Counted from the first letter of the stretch, positions 1 through 10,580 are shown. The stretch is DNA of 22,874 bases from Ophiocordyceps camponoti-saundersi (nom. inval.) (GCA_003339415.1 PDHQ01000454.1:1-22874), one strand, 5' to 3'. The notes: generated by a model not told the origin, from the sequence alone. A program made the numbers and translations.

Positions 1-500
1 TTAATAAAATATCTACTAATAAACTACGAAAAGAATATACTAATAATAAAAATATTAACGATAAAAATATTAATAGTTAATATATTAATAATTAATATAA
101 TATTTTTATATAAATAGTAATAATTATTACTTCTAAGTAATAGTATAAAATTCTTTTATTACTAGCTTAAAAGCTATATATTTTAATAGTAGTTATAAAT
201 ATACTCTAGCTACGGAATAAGAACTATATAGTCGAGTTTACTCTATAATAAATACCTATAATATCTATATACTCCTTTACATAACCGTTATCTTTAACTT
301 ATATACGTTAGGATATATAGCTATACCGTATATAGTAATAAGCTTTATCGGTATCCTCTATTATAAAAGCGATAATATATTTATTTTCTATATAAAGATA
401 GGAAGGGGAGAGATAAAGGTATAGGAATTATCTAACCGAACTTTTAAAACTTTATAATAACGGTTAACTTACTTACTCGCTATATAAAAGTTTAAGGTTC
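1..500. other. AT-rich debris, no gene seen
   Basis: Highly AT-rich sequence with short A/T runs. No frame stays readable for more than a few dozen codons even when TAA/TAG are allowed as former Gln/Trp. A minus-strand reading from about 380 to 500 continues the fragment annotated at 505-790, but too weakly to call. Confidence 0.5.
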
Positions 501-504
501 GAAG

Positions 505-790
505 TAAATCTCTAATTCCGTTTAGTAGAGTTTTACCTATAAGCCCTCTCTAATACTCGACTTATAATATACGACTTTTAGGAATACTATAAAGATAAGC
601 TTTAGGGCTAATAACTAGCCTAATTCTTCCTTTCTTAAGGGAAACTAAATAGCACTATATACTTTATAATAACCGCTATCTTATCTTAGGCGCCTTTTAT
701 TACCCTTATCTATATAAGGTATTAGGAGATAAAAAAGTACCGATAACTATTTAATCTATCTTAGCGTAAGCCTTTATTAGCATTTTATAT
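505..790 (-). pseudogene. Minus-strand coding fragment, tandem copy A
   Basis: Read on the minus strand with TAA/TAG taken as former Gln, this stretch gives a peptide containing ISPKAYLYSIPKS followed by VKLYQTEL. The same order of residues is seen in the direct copy at 1392-1690 (ISPQPYLYSYPKS and AKLYQTEL). The two copies differ by more than C/T and G/A changes, yet the peptide pattern is kept, which argues for a real former coding region and against chance. The nucleotide landmark is the shared run beginning attccgtttagtagagtttt near 512. I do not recognise the family, and no start or natural end can be placed. Confidence 0.5.
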
Positions 791-925
791 TCGTATAGCG
801 CCTGCCTTCCTTAGGCATTACTATTACCGCTATCGAACTGCCCTCTACTAAATAACTTCTACCTCGCAAAATCGACTATAGCTAGAGCCTTACTCTTATC
901 TCTAAAAACTACCGTTATCTAAAAA

Positions 926-936
926 CCCCCCCCCCC
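926..936 (+). repeat. 11-base C-run
   Basis: An uninterrupted run of 11 C. It is one of seven C-runs of 7 or more in the window, all on the plus strand, with no G-run longer than 6. Confidence 0.95.
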
Positions 937-1023
937 TTATATAACTCTACGCTTACTCCCTATATATTCTTCCTTTACTAACGCGCTTACTCCTTTTCTC
1001 TTTTATAATAAACTAAACTCTAG

Positions 1024-1046
1024 TATATATATATATATATATATAT
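1024..1046. repeat. (TA)n microsatellite
   Basis: About 11 units of the TA dinucleotide. Such tracts are expected where RIP has enriched TpA, and no function is implied. Confidence 0.9.
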
Positions 1047-1391
1047 TAGCTTATAATAACTAACCTAAGATAATACTATAGTAATCCCGGAATCCGATAC
1101 TATAATTTAGCGCGGGAAGAAGGATACCCCTAGCGAGTATAGTAGATACCTTAGGGGCGTAACTTCTTATTTAACTATAGCCTTTAGATAATATAAGGGG
1201 TAATCTCTAGCTTTTTAGGGATAAGTTAGATAGTAATTCTTTATAGAGAAAGCGATAAGAAGTTAGATTTCTATATAAAGATAAGAGGAATAAGGGAAAA
1301 GAAGGAGGGAACTATTTTACCGAAAATAGAAAATTATAAAAGAAGTGCATAAATTAATAATTTATAGTATTAAATTCTAGTATTTAAAATA

Positions 1392-1690
1392 AGGTTATAA
1401 TTCCGTTTAGTAGAGTTTTGCTATAAGTTCTCTTTAAAACTTAACTTACGATTTATAACTTTTAGGATAGCTATAAAGATAAGGTTAAGGACTAATTATT
1501 AGTTAATTCCTTCCTCCCTCGACGGAAACTAATCTATACTATATATCTAGTATTATAATAATTCCTATCCTATCTTAACCGCCTTTTATATTCCTATTAT
1601 TATAAACTCTAAAGGGAAAAAAAGGGTTCCGGAACTATTTAATTTAACCGTTTCTATGCCCTTCGTTCTACCCTAGGTAAGGCTAACGTA
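1392..1690 (-). pseudogene. Minus-strand coding fragment, tandem copy B
   Basis: Direct repeat of 505-790 at an offset of about 890 bases. Shared landmarks in order on the plus strand are the attccgtttagtagagtttt run near 1401, a tttaggata...ctataaagataag stretch, a block around cgccttttat, and ccggaactatttaat near 1635. Minus-strand translation keeps the ISPQPYLYSYPKS and AKLYQTEL pattern of copy A. The divergence includes indels and transversions as well as RIP-type transitions, so the duplication is older than, or evolved independently of, the RIP episode. Function unknown. Confidence 0.5.
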
Positions 1691-1699
1691 TATCTTTCT

Positions 1700-2400
1700 T
1701 TATTATCTCTGCCACCGCCGCTAAAGTATCTATCTATAATATATATATATATTTCCGTATTTATACCTGCAAAAAAAAGTATTAAAGAAATTATATAAGA
1801 TTTTATAACGTATATTTCGGCATTCTTAACGCCCTGCTATTAAAGATACGACTCGTACGGCTACTAGCACTATTTAGCACGACCCCCCCCTTATTCTATA
1901 TAGATTATTATTTTAAGTTAAAATAAGCATAACCGCCCTCCTCCTTTAACGTAGTTATTATTTCTTTCTTAATCCGTTAGTTCCCTTACTATACTAAAAT
2001 TATCTCTTTGCAGCCTTTTATATTTTTTTCCCTACGTATATATATAATAGAAAAAAGAAAAGTTAGATAATTTAGTAGAAGAATTAAATTGCAGCTCTTA
2101 GAAAATAAGAGTATATAAGGATAACGTCGACGATAGGTTTAACCTGCCCTGTACGTGCTAAATTAAACTCTAACTAGGCTTACTAGCGCTCGCCTTTATA
2201 AGCTACTATAAATAAATAATACTTATCTCTACTCACTTCTCCTACCCTATACTCGCTAAACGCGTAATATATCCTTACTTTCTTTTCTTTAATATATATA
2301 TTTAAATATACTTTTAATTCGTTATTCTTTCTTATATAAACTTTAGTTATACTCCCGCTTAGGTATATAATCGTATTTTTTAATAAATATTTCTAAAAAT
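1700..2400. other. Debris, no gene seen
   Basis: AT-rich sequence with an 8-base C-run at 1883-1890. I find no frame that stays open after allowing TAA/TAG for Gln/Trp, and no repeat of other parts of the window. Confidence 0.4.
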
Positions 2401-3670
2401 AAACCCCTCGAACTTTCTTACTCGCGGTCTTACGTACTTTACTAACGTTAGCCGTATGCTATTATTAGGCCTATACTCCCTATAATATCCGGCATAAGCC
2501 GCTTACTCGGCTATATACGCTTACTTCCCGTAAAACTCGATATACCTTCTCGTAAAGTAAAATTAAATATAAATAATACTTGGCGAAATAACTAGGAATC
2601 ACGATTCGTCCTTACTATAATCTTATAATCCCCTCGTATCTCTACTAGTATATCCCCTTATATATATATTTTACTACGATTTTACCTACGAGTTTTTCTT
2701 TTTCTTTATCTTTTCTCCTTATATACGTATATACTCTTACGTGCCCGTATACGATATAAAAGACTTTATTCTATAATACGATCCTCCCCTACTATATATA
2801 TTTAGAGCTTATAGCTAGACTTTTCGGCGATTAATAAGACCTATACTAGAGATATATTACTACTAATTAGACCCGGATCCCAGTATAAACTAGACTACGA
2901 CTATAGCCTCTCCTTTAGCGACTTTAACTACTACGAATATACTATAGGAATTACGTGCTATAATAATCTAACTATATTCGCAGATCCTTTATCTCTAAGA
3001 TTAGTTAAACCCTTACCCTTACCTAGAAGCTAATAAGACTCGTAATAAAGGATCGACTACTTTACGGAATACCGCTTAAACTTTTTAACTTAGCGGTAAG
3101 GCCTTTTACGAACCCTTCTAGCTACTTACCCCGATAAGATAGCCGAATACCGAAACTCGGGGGCGTTTAATAACTTTAGATATATACTCCCTCCTAATTA
3201 TACTACTCGGTTTCGGGAAAAGCTTAGGACTATTATAATTTCCCTTAATAGTCCTAAAAGCTTTACGAGTAGGACGGAACGTAGGAGTATCTTTTACTAT
3301 TAGTAGTTAGTTTTAGGTTAATTATACTACTCCCCGTGCTTATACCCGTTATAATACGGGAGTAGATGCCCGTTTCCCTTATAGTCTTTATTTTGCTAGA
3401 ATACGTAGCGAAGCGCCTCGCTCCCGTGCCTATTCCCGTTTCCCCCGTCCCTTTTATTAATATCTAAGTCTATGAGGCGGGTTCGGTACGCAAATACCTA
3501 AATATTACGTTAGTTATCTACTTTATCGTAAAATTACTTAGAATAATACTAATAGAAACTAAGAATCACTATCCTATCCCTACTAGGATTTCCACCTGCC
3601 CCCTAGCCTTTACTAGTATATACCCCTAACTATTTTACTAGGATTTCGCCTACTACGGTTTTTCTCTTTT
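2400..3670 (+). pseudogene. Unidentified plus-strand coding remnant
   Basis: Two plus-strand frames compete here. One (codon at 2867, position 2 modulo 3) has only TAA/TAG interruptions plus a single TGA near 3472 and reads LDPDPSIN, then LQELRAIIIQLYSQILYLQDQL, a heptad-like helix. It continues into an Arg/Tyr-rich stretch (RAYTRYNTGVDARFPYSLYF) around 3340-3400. A coiled-coil-like N-terminus followed by a basic region is reminiscent of retrotransposon Gag proteins, but there is no zinc knuckle or protease to support that. The second frame is open with fewer stops from about 2400 to 3320. I cannot decide between them. The basis is reading-frame openness only. Confidence 0.35.
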
Positions 3671-4514
3671 CCCTCCTTCTCCGTAGCTTAGAATCTTTAT
3701 TTATAATACTAATACTATTATTTACTTAACGTCTCCTTTCCGTAATAACGTTTAGTAAACGTAGCTACTATAATATTTATATTATATTAACTAACTAAGT
3801 ATTCCTATACCCCCTAAAAAATTCTTTACTAAATTTTCCGACTTTCTCCTTATAGCGCCTTCTCGTCCCCGTCGCCGTTCTCTAAAAACGTATAACCGCG
3901 ATAACAGCACGGTCTTATAAAACCTAACTATATCTAATAAGTCGTTACTCTATTAACCTTTCTATTCCGTATATCCGAATATTAAAATAAAAGCTAAATA
4001 CTATAAAAGAAACTCTAAAACCGATATTAAGCTTAAAAAGAATAATACTAAACCCGATATAAAGACGATAAATACTAAAGTTAAAAAATAATCTAAACCT
4101 ATATCTATAAGCCGTATTTCTTATTCTCCTTATCTCCCTTCCTCTTTATATTATATACCTACTAACTATAAGCTTTATTTAAAAACTAGCCCTTTCCGCC
4201 TTTTAAAACGACTAATAACTAGTTAGGTCGCCTCCGTAACGTCACGCTCCTAAGTATTAAGGTTAAAGATATTCCGACTATCCGTATTAAAAAATCTTTA
4301 AAAAATAAATTATCTCCTTCTTCTAATAAAAAGCTAGCGTCTAAAAAAGCTAAGCGAAATAGTTTACTTAAAGAAATAGTCTAGGTGCTACTATTATAAA
4401 ACTCTAAAGCTAGCCTTCCCTCTATTATACTACGTTCTATAACTACACGCTAATATATATCCTATAAGTAATAGTAGCGGATACCTATAGCGCGTAACTA
4501 TTAAGTCTAGTAAC
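3670..4514 (+). other. Lysine-rich coding-like debris
   Basis: Around 3960-4100 one plus-strand frame gives a Lys/Asn/Thr-rich stretch (KLKKNNTKPDIKTINTKVKK), and another Lys-rich stretch follows at about 4260-4380. Both could be low-complexity linkers of a lost protein or simply A-rich RIP debris. They do not look like the S1 domains that would precede the Rrp5 fragment in an intact gene, so the Rrp5 similarity probably begins just before 4515. Confidence 0.3.
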
Positions 4515-5313
4515 GGTTACCTTATGGCCGGCAATATCCGTAAAGTTAAAGAGTATAGCGTATTTATCGTTATTAATAACTCGGCTAATATTAGCGGCCT
4601 ATATCGTAGTAGTTAGACGGCCGATAATCCGGTTAAGGACGCGACTAAATTATATAAAGCGCGGGATATCGTTAAATATAAAATACTTAATATCGACGCG
4701 TAGAAGCGGAAGTTTAGCCTTAGCCTTAACTAGTCGCTTTTTAAGATAAAGATAGCGATATAGCTTATCCGCACTTAGATAAGGATAACGGAGGTGCTAC
4801 TCTTATCGATAGCGATACGGATATAGATAACGTTATCTTAAAGTTATAAAAGAGCGATAACTAAGCGATAGAGAATACGAGCGATATAGAAGGAGAGTAG
4901 AATAACGCCGAACTTTAAATTAGCGGCGGCGGTCTCGGGGCGCCTAAGAAAATCTTATAGGCTACCTACCCGCTTTACTTATCCTACTCTAAACCTAGCT
5001 CTAACGAGGAGCCCGGCTCTAGCAGTAAACGGCTAGCGTAACGAAAAAGAAAAAGAAGGCTTCGGTTAAAGTTTATAAGATAATTACGCTTAACGCGCAC
5101 GCCCCGTAAACGGCGAGTAACTACGAGCAGCTGCTCCTCGGCTAGGCTTAGTTATTAGCGCTATTTATCGCGTATATATCCTTCCGGATATACGTAAGCA
5201 AGCTGCCTAAGGCGCGCGAGGTGGCGGGGCGTATAATTAAAACTATTAGCGTGCGGGAAAAGGGCGAGAAGCTAAATATTTAAATTACCTATCTTAACCT
5301 CGTAGTTATATTT
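4515..5313 (+). pseudogene. RRP5: Rrp5 ribosome-biogenesis gene fragment, RIP-mutated
   Basis: Rrp5 is a nucleolar protein with many S1 RNA-binding domains followed by HAT/TPR-like repeats, needed for processing pre-rRNA for both ribosomal subunits. Three stretches fit it in order. First, an S1 domain (4515-4745) reading GYLMAGNIRKVKEYSVFIVI, then NNSANISGLY, then DNPVKDATKLYKARDIVKYK and LNIDA-KRKFSLSLN. Second, in another frame from about 4750, an Asp/Ser-rich acidic linker (DSDTDIDN) and a basic KRKKKA stretch. Third, in a third frame from about 5050, NYEQLLLG, LLALFIAYISF, LPKAREVAGRIIKTISVREK and EKLNI-ITYLNL, the start of the C-terminal repeats. In-frame TAA/TAG sit at Gln/Trp positions. 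At least two frameshifts break it. The upstream S1 domains and the rest of the repeats are absent, so it is a fragment of about 260 codons from a protein of roughly 1,800. Similarity ends about 80 bases before repeat copy 1. Confidence 0.85.
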
Positions 5314-5394
5314 CCGGAGGCGGGCGCGATTAATAAGCAGGGTACTCTAGGCGCCTAATATATAGAGGTATCTTTATCTTAAGACGCTTAAATA

Positions 5395-6460
5395 ATACGC
5401 CCCTATAACTCTTAGATAATTCCCCTTTAGCGATTTTCTATACTACTATTCGCTATTTATATTTCCTTTCTATACTCTCGCTTACGTTACCTTATAACCT
5501 TCGCGATATACTATACTCCGTCCCGGGACGTGCCTATTAGCTTTAGCCGTCTCGATAAAGTTCGCCACGGTTCCGTCTAATAATTCGGAAAACCCGCTCC
5601 TATTATAGGAATTCCCTATAATAATATAATTAGCGTATCGGTTCCTAAACGCCCCGTATATAATAATATAGTTATAGAACGCCCGGGGCACCCTATTATT
5701 ACGATAATAGCGGCATCGATTAACTACCTCCTATAACTAGCTACTATAATACCTTATATCTAGTCGCATTACCTAAAGAGGCGAGTAATATATATCTAAT
5801 CCGTATTATTCGGGTTATTAATAATTACCGTAAGAGTTATATTTCTTTTTAGCGGTATAGCTACTACCTAGCTCTCCTAGTCCTATTTTACCTTATTATT
5901 TCCCGCTTTTCCGAAACGAATTTCTCCTAAACTTACGTTTATCGTATAGCACTTAAGTTTCTCGGCGGAATCTGCTAACATCGTTCCTAGCGTATAGTAA
6001 AGCTTCCCGTTATATACGCTTTTCGTAATCTACCTAAACGGGGATCCTAGGAAATTTACCGCTATATAAGTCTCGGATAACGATATTTCGCGATCTCGAT
6101 ATAATAATAACCCTCGAGAAATTATAAAATACTTAAAAAACGTGCGCGAGGGAAAAAATACTAAATACTACCCGTTTCTAATAATAAATAAAGTAAACTT
6201 AATAGAGAGAGGATTTTTTTCCACGCCGCATAACTAATTTCTATATTTTATATATATACGGCTTCGATTACTAAGTCGTTACGTGTTTATTCCCCTACTA
6301 TATCTATAAGTTACGATCTCTTCCTTTTAGACACCTCCTCTGCTATTTTACGAGTATTCTTATTTTTCACGCCCGATTCTATATACTATCTTTATAGCTA
6401 TATTACTTTAGATAGACTTCGCTACTTACCCACGTGCTCTTCTCTACCGACTAATTAAAA
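5395..6460 (-). pseudogene. Unknown repeat gene family, copy 1
   Basis: First of four diverged copies of one gene. From its 5' side (6460) it reads a basic N-terminal part, one unit of a roughly 132-base motif (6159-6240), FLGSPFRQITKSV near 6040, then NNPNNTDQIYITRLF and QIQGIIVASYR, then a core PRAFYNYIIIYGAFRNRYAN (about 5630-5690), and a tail rich in Gly/Arg. The core is stop-free for 69 codons (5482-5691) only because it lacks Gln/Trp; no ATG opens that stretch. The 3' edge is shared with copies 2 and 3 (attcccctttag near 5424). No known domain is recognised. The reading is supported by amino-acid conservation with copies 2-4 in spite of DNA divergence. Confidence 0.65.
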
Positions 6461-7430
6461 CCTAGGATTATAATACCCGCGCGTTACGAGAATACTACGA
6501 GTAGAAGCATATAAAAATAATATAGTGTCTTAAGTCTTATCTAAAAATATAGTAGAGAATAGTATAGTCTTTGCAAGTAGCGAGTATAAATAATAACGCT
6601 ATAATCTTACCGCTTAGCTATATACCCTAAACTACTTTATAGCGATCGTTTCCTCTTTAGGATTTTTAGTTATTACTTATAAGACTAACACCTACTTTTA
6701 AGCTATAAAAGAAGCACCTTCTAATTTACGTATACGTGACACTTTCTAAGTACGTTATACTTATATAATAATAACGATTAAGGTACGTACTATCGCTACG
6801 ATTCTATTATAAGGTGACGGCAGCACTAATAAAGGTGTTAATATTCCTAATATTATAATTAGGATAATAACTCTGCTAGGTCTATGTCGCTAGACTAGGC
6901 CTTTAAAAAGGGCTAGTAGCGCTAACTAAGTAAGAGGGATATCTATAAGGTAGGTCGTATAACAGATTCCCCTCTAAACCGCTATATAATAAGCGATAAA
7001 GGACCTATAATAATCGCTATCGATAGATAGGTTTATAACGCCTCGTCTTCTAATACCGAATATAACTCCTTATAAAGGCAGAGACATAGCGCGCCCGTAG
7101 TTAAAAGGAAACGCGCTTTACTAAATAGTTAGATAAGCTAACGAATATAACTAAGTCCTACTAACCGTATAATAAGCCTCCTCGCTAGTTAAACGCATAG
7201 CTTCTATATACTAATCGAAACGCTAAATAACGATACTCGAAATATTATCTTAATACCCCGACTATCTCCTCTACTTACCTAGAGACCTAGCGTATAAAGA
7301 GCTAAACTCTTAGAGAGATTTTTAGCACGTACCCTATAACGCGATCTAAGAGTATTATACGCGGTAATTTAGTAATAAAACGCGTCCTTACCCGGCTTAT
7401 TTAATACCTATAAATAGTATACTTTTAAGA
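6460..7430. other. Spacer between copies 1 and 2, coding strand unresolved
   Basis: Several frames on both strands can be read through if TAA/TAG are taken as Gln/Trp. A plus-strand one runs from about 7090 to 7380 and a minus-strand one from about 7200 back to 6800. Neither can be preferred. The block has no counterpart between copies 2 and 3, where a different sequence with a Lys/Glu-rich tail and a palindrome is found instead. At 6785-6797 there is a 13-base match (either strand) to half of the palindrome at 11368-11387. Confidence 0.35.
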
Positions 7431-8600
7431 TTCTTAAAAGATTCCCCTTTAGGCACTTTTCTTATTATAACCTACTATCTATATTCCTTTAGCATACTCT
7501 CCCTTTCGCTACCTTATAACTTTAGGCACTTATAATATATCCCGCTAGGACGCGGCTAGCTATTCTAAGCCCCTATTTAATATTTAAATAGTTCTTTCTA
7601 GGTAATCCGGCAATTTACCCTTATTCCTAACGCATAGAGTTCCTATAACGATATAATTAGTATATCGATCCCTAAACTCCCCCGTAACCTTAATATAGTT
7701 TATAAACGCCTAGTGCACGCTTTTATTACTATATCCGCGGCATCGTCTAACTACCTCTCTATAACTAGCTACTATAATCCCCTATATCTAGTTAGGTATC
7801 CTAAGAATACTAGCGATATATCTCTCGTCCGTATTATTCCGGTTATTAAAAGGCATAGTAATACTTAAGTTCCTCTTTATAGGTAAAGCTATTACCCTCT
7901 CCTCGCTATCTTATTTTTTCTTAGTATCTCTCGCTTTCCCCGAACGACTATTTAATAAACTTATATTCGTCGTACGATACTTAAGCCTCGTAGCAGAGTC
8001 TGCCGATATCGTTTCTAGGCTATAGAAGATCTCCTCCTCCCTAACGGTTTTCTTAATCCTCCTAAATAGCGATCCTAGGAAATCTACGTCCGCGGGAGTC
8101 TACCTCGCGGATATCTTATAATATTAAGAAAATAATAACCTTTAGGATATAGAAGAATACCTAAAAGGCGGCCGCGAGAACGGAAAACCGAAGATTTTAC
8201 CCTCTCCTTACGATAAATAGAGTAAAGTTAACGACGGGAGTGTTTTTCGGGCTATACGACGAATCTCGATACCTCGCGGGATTTAGAAGAAAATATAAAT
8301 CGCTACCGTAAGAAAGGAAACGAAGATTTTAATATCTCTATAATAGTAAATAAAGTAAACTTAACGAGAGAGGATTCCCTACGCAGCACGATAAATATCC
8401 TAATTTTTATACGTTTATACCTTAAATTACTAATTTCTTACGCTTTTATTCCTTCTCTAACTTTTAAAGTTACGATTCTTTCCTTCTAGACGCTTTTCTT
8501 ATATTTTTCTACCGTTCTCTATTTACGCTAAAAGAATCTATATAATAACTCTCTAGACTACCTACTTAGAATATACTTCGGTACCTTCTTACGTGCGACC
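7430..8600 (-). pseudogene. Unknown repeat gene family, copy 2
   Basis: Second minus-strand copy, core 2,028 bases from that of copy 1. With TAA/TAG as Gln it reads FLGSLFRRIKKTVREEEIFY, then SITMPFNNRNNTDERYIASI, LRIPNQIQGIIVASYREVV, and INYIKVTGEFRDRYTNYIVI. It differs from copy 1 in carrying two units of an internal tandem motif (8190-8275 and 8322-8400, period 132 bases, 44 codons). The 5' flank is shared with copy 4 in inverted orientation. Homology to copies 1 and 3 at the 3' end begins near 7445. The conserved G-x-F-x-x-RY-x-NYI core is the best handle for finding intact relatives. Function unknown. Confidence 0.65.
8190..8400 (-). repeat. Two-unit internal tandem repeat in copy 2
   Basis: The sequence cgaagatttta...gataaatagagtaaa...gacgaatctcgat (8190-8275) recurs as cgaagatttta...agtaaataaagtaaa...gcacgataaat (8322-8400). 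The period is 132 bases, a multiple of three. Copy 3 also has two units (10143-10225 and 10277-10350, period 134), while copies 1 and 4 have one. The unit seems to be part of the coding sequence, upstream of the FLGS motif. Confidence 0.6.
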
Positions 8601-8676
8601 TAGACTAACTAATTAGCTTTCGAGACTAGCGGACCTATTACCGATAGTCTAACTAATAAGCTTACTAGATTACTGC

Positions 8677-8698
8677 ACCGGCAGTATATACTGCCGGT
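8677..8698. repeat. Perfect 22-bp palindrome
   Basis: The arm ACCGGCAGTAT is followed directly by its exact reverse complement, with no loop. It sits about 80 bases upstream of the block shared by all four family copies, at the same relative place as the 20-bp palindrome of copy 4 (11368-11387). It keeps two CpA/TpG sites that RIP has removed almost everywhere else. It could be two transposon ends lying head to head (TA at the centre), a dimer-binding operator, or the relic of a hairpin. The sequence does not decide between these. Confidence 0.8.
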
Positions 8699-8734
8699 AC
8701 GTACCTGCTATTCGATTTTTCGAGTTTTTTTTTT

Positions 8735-9075
8735 AGTATTATATTATTTTTCTTCCCTCTCTCTTATAGCTTTAGTGTTTTTTCCTCGGCTTTCTGCCTC
8801 TTTTTTAGCACTAATAGTTTCTCCTTTTCCAGGTCTAGTTTTCCCTATCCCCGGAGGGTATATATTAGGGGTAGTAGAGAGGGTACTAAGGGCGTATATA
8901 CGATATATAGAAGCATAGTTTACTACGAGGGTTAGACTATATACCTCCGGAGGGTTAGACGATTCTCCTTTATATATCGACCCCTATTCCTAATACCTCT
9001 ATTCCTATATTTCCCCTCTTATTTTAGGTGCGCCGGCCTTATACTAAGATACCTATACCTAAAAGGTATATATAC
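8735..9075 (-). pseudogene. Lys/Glu-rich C-terminal coding tail, left copy
   Basis: Minus-strand reading gives YPPGIGKTRPGKGETISAKK, then EAESRGKNTKAIREREEK, ending in TAA. The inverted counterpart at 10845-11190 reads RPGKEETISAKKEAEKPRKK in the matching place, so the peptide is conserved across diverged DNA. The upstream half (8870-9075) is conserved at DNA level but I cannot fix its frame. Charged Lys/Glu-rich C-terminal tails are common in fungal DDE-type transposases, but nothing of a catalytic core is present, so this is only a suggestion. It lies directly upstream of the palindrome and family copy 2. Confidence 0.45.
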
Positions 9076-9079
9076 TAGG

Positions 9080-9394
9080 GATTAGCCCGACCTAAGTAAG
9101 TAAACGGAATATAGTTTTATTTATCTATTAAGTTTATATCTTAATATTCTTTCTATCCGCGCTATCCGGCATACCTAATAAATACCTATAAATAGTATAT
9201 ATATAGGCAGCTACCTGGCAGGTACTTATATAACCTAGCTAGCAGGCCCCTTCTTCTTCCCCCGTAGCTACGTAGCCTAAGCTTAGCCTCCTTATTATTA
9301 CACTTACATATATATATTTTACTTCTTCGTTACCTTATTATAGTAATAGTCTCCTTATAAGAGCTATTATAGTATGCTTTTACTATTTAAGACT
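9080..9394. other. Unique spacer with a small palindrome
   Basis: No coding frame is seen. It holds TACCTG-g-CAGGTA (9212-9224), a 13-base inverted repeat with a one-base centre that keeps its CpA/TpG dinucleotides. Just after it lies a run of C/T-rich sequence (9245-9265). This stretch is not repeated near copy 4. Confidence 0.5.
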
Positions 9395-10580
9395 TTTTAT
9401 CTTTAGTAACTTCCTTTATTACTATATTCTATTAATATTTATTTTCTATACCCCTCTCTGCGCGCTATTATAACCTTAGCTATCTATTATATATCCTGCC
9501 GGGACGCGTCTAGTGCTTCTAAGCCTCCGAATAGATATCGAAACTATTCCCTTCTAAGGAACCGGAGGACTCCGACACGCTCTTATAGCACGGATTTCTT
9601 ATAACGATATAATTAGCATATCGATCTTTAAAAGCCCCGGCAACCTTAATATATTCGTAGAACGGCCGGGGCACGCTCTTATCCTTATATTCCCCGTATA
9701 GATTAACCACGTCTCTACGACTAGCTACTATAATCCCTTATATCTAGTTAGATATCCTAAGAAGGCGAGCGATTCGTCTCTAATCCGTAATATCCGGGTT
9801 ATTAAAAGCTAGGCAAATAGTCACGGCTCTCTTCGACTCTTTAGCTATAACCCTCTCCTCGTTATCTTATTTTATCTTATTATTTATCGCTTTTCCCTAA
9901 ACTATAGCTTAAAATACTTACGTTAGTAATATACTACTTAAGTATCTTGTTAGAATTCCCCGATACCGTTTATAACGTATAGTAAAGATTGCCGTTCCGG
10001 ACACGCTTTCTAATCGGCCTAAATAGGGATCCGGGAAAATCGATAACCCTACGAGTCTCCGATAAAGATATCTTATAATATAGATATAATAACGACTCTT
10101 AGGATAACGTAAGATATATAAAGGGCGAGCGCTAGAAAAAAACGAAGATTCTAGCCGTTTCTTACGATAAATAGAAAGAAATTAACGAAGGGACGATTTT
10201 TTTAGGCGGCGCGATAAATCTCGATAACCCTCGGTACGCAGAAGAACACGAGAATCCTAATCGCGAAGAAAAAAAACGAAGATTCTACGCCTTTATAATA
10301 ACGATAAATAAAGTTAAGTTAACGAGAGAGGATTTTTTTACGCGGCGCGACGAATCTCTTAAATTTATACGTTTACGCTTCGAATTACTAATCTGCGCCG
10401 CCTTTATTCCTTTACTAATATCTAAAAATTACCTTTTCTTACCCTTAGATACCTCCTCTGCTATTTTTCTAGTATTTCTATCCTTAACCCTTAATTCTAT
10501 ATACCCTCTTTATAGCTTTATTACTTTAGATAAACTTTAGTACTTACTTACGTGCTTTCTTCCGTCGACTAATAAAAACC
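9395..10580 (-). pseudogene. Unknown repeat gene family, copy 3
   Basis: Third minus-strand copy, core 1,956 bases from that of copy 2. It gives the clearest core: PRPFYEYIKVAGAFKDRYAN followed by YIVIRNPCYKSV, stop-free for 63 codons at 9519-9710, though no ATG opens it. Just upstream is NNPDITD-RRIARLLRI and QIQGIIVASRRDVVNLYGEY, with two TAG at Gln positions. The N-terminal part is basic and contains two units of the 132-134-base internal repeat (10143-10225 and 10277-10350). It lies between the arms of the large inverted repeat, and its own upstream flank (10590-10840) is unrelated to those of copies 2 and 4. Function unknown. Confidence 0.65.

Larger units (their letters stand above)
7450..9075. 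repeat. Large inverted repeat, left arm
   Basis: This arm holds copy 2 and its upstream block. Its reverse complement aligns with about 10845-12350 in the same order: the ggtataggta...aaggccgg stretch, the cctccggagg region, the Lys/Glu-rich tail, the palindrome, the acgtaagaaggtaccgaagtata run near 8575-8600, then the gene. The best-kept part is 8560-9075. Divergence is high and includes many non-RIP differences, so this is an old inverted duplication or an inverted insertion of a second family member. Confidence 0.7.

Noticed and set aside
1123..1160. CCCCTA...TAGGGG hairpin as telomeric repeat or terminator
   Set aside because: A single short stem, not a TTAGGG array, and no gene ends there.
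380..1690. LTR pair of a retrotransposon
   Set aside because: The two direct copies are only about 890 bases apart, keep a coding pattern on the minus strand and lack TG...CA ends, which RIP would obscure but which cannot then be claimed.
2860..3420. Retrotransposon Gag
   Set aside because: Only a helix-like segment and a basic stretch support it; there is no zinc knuckle, protease, reverse transcriptase or LTR pair.
5482..5691. Functional small gene of 69 codons
   Set aside because: It opens without ATG and its homologues at 7640-7720 and 9519-9710 show it to be the middle of a longer, stop-riddled family member.
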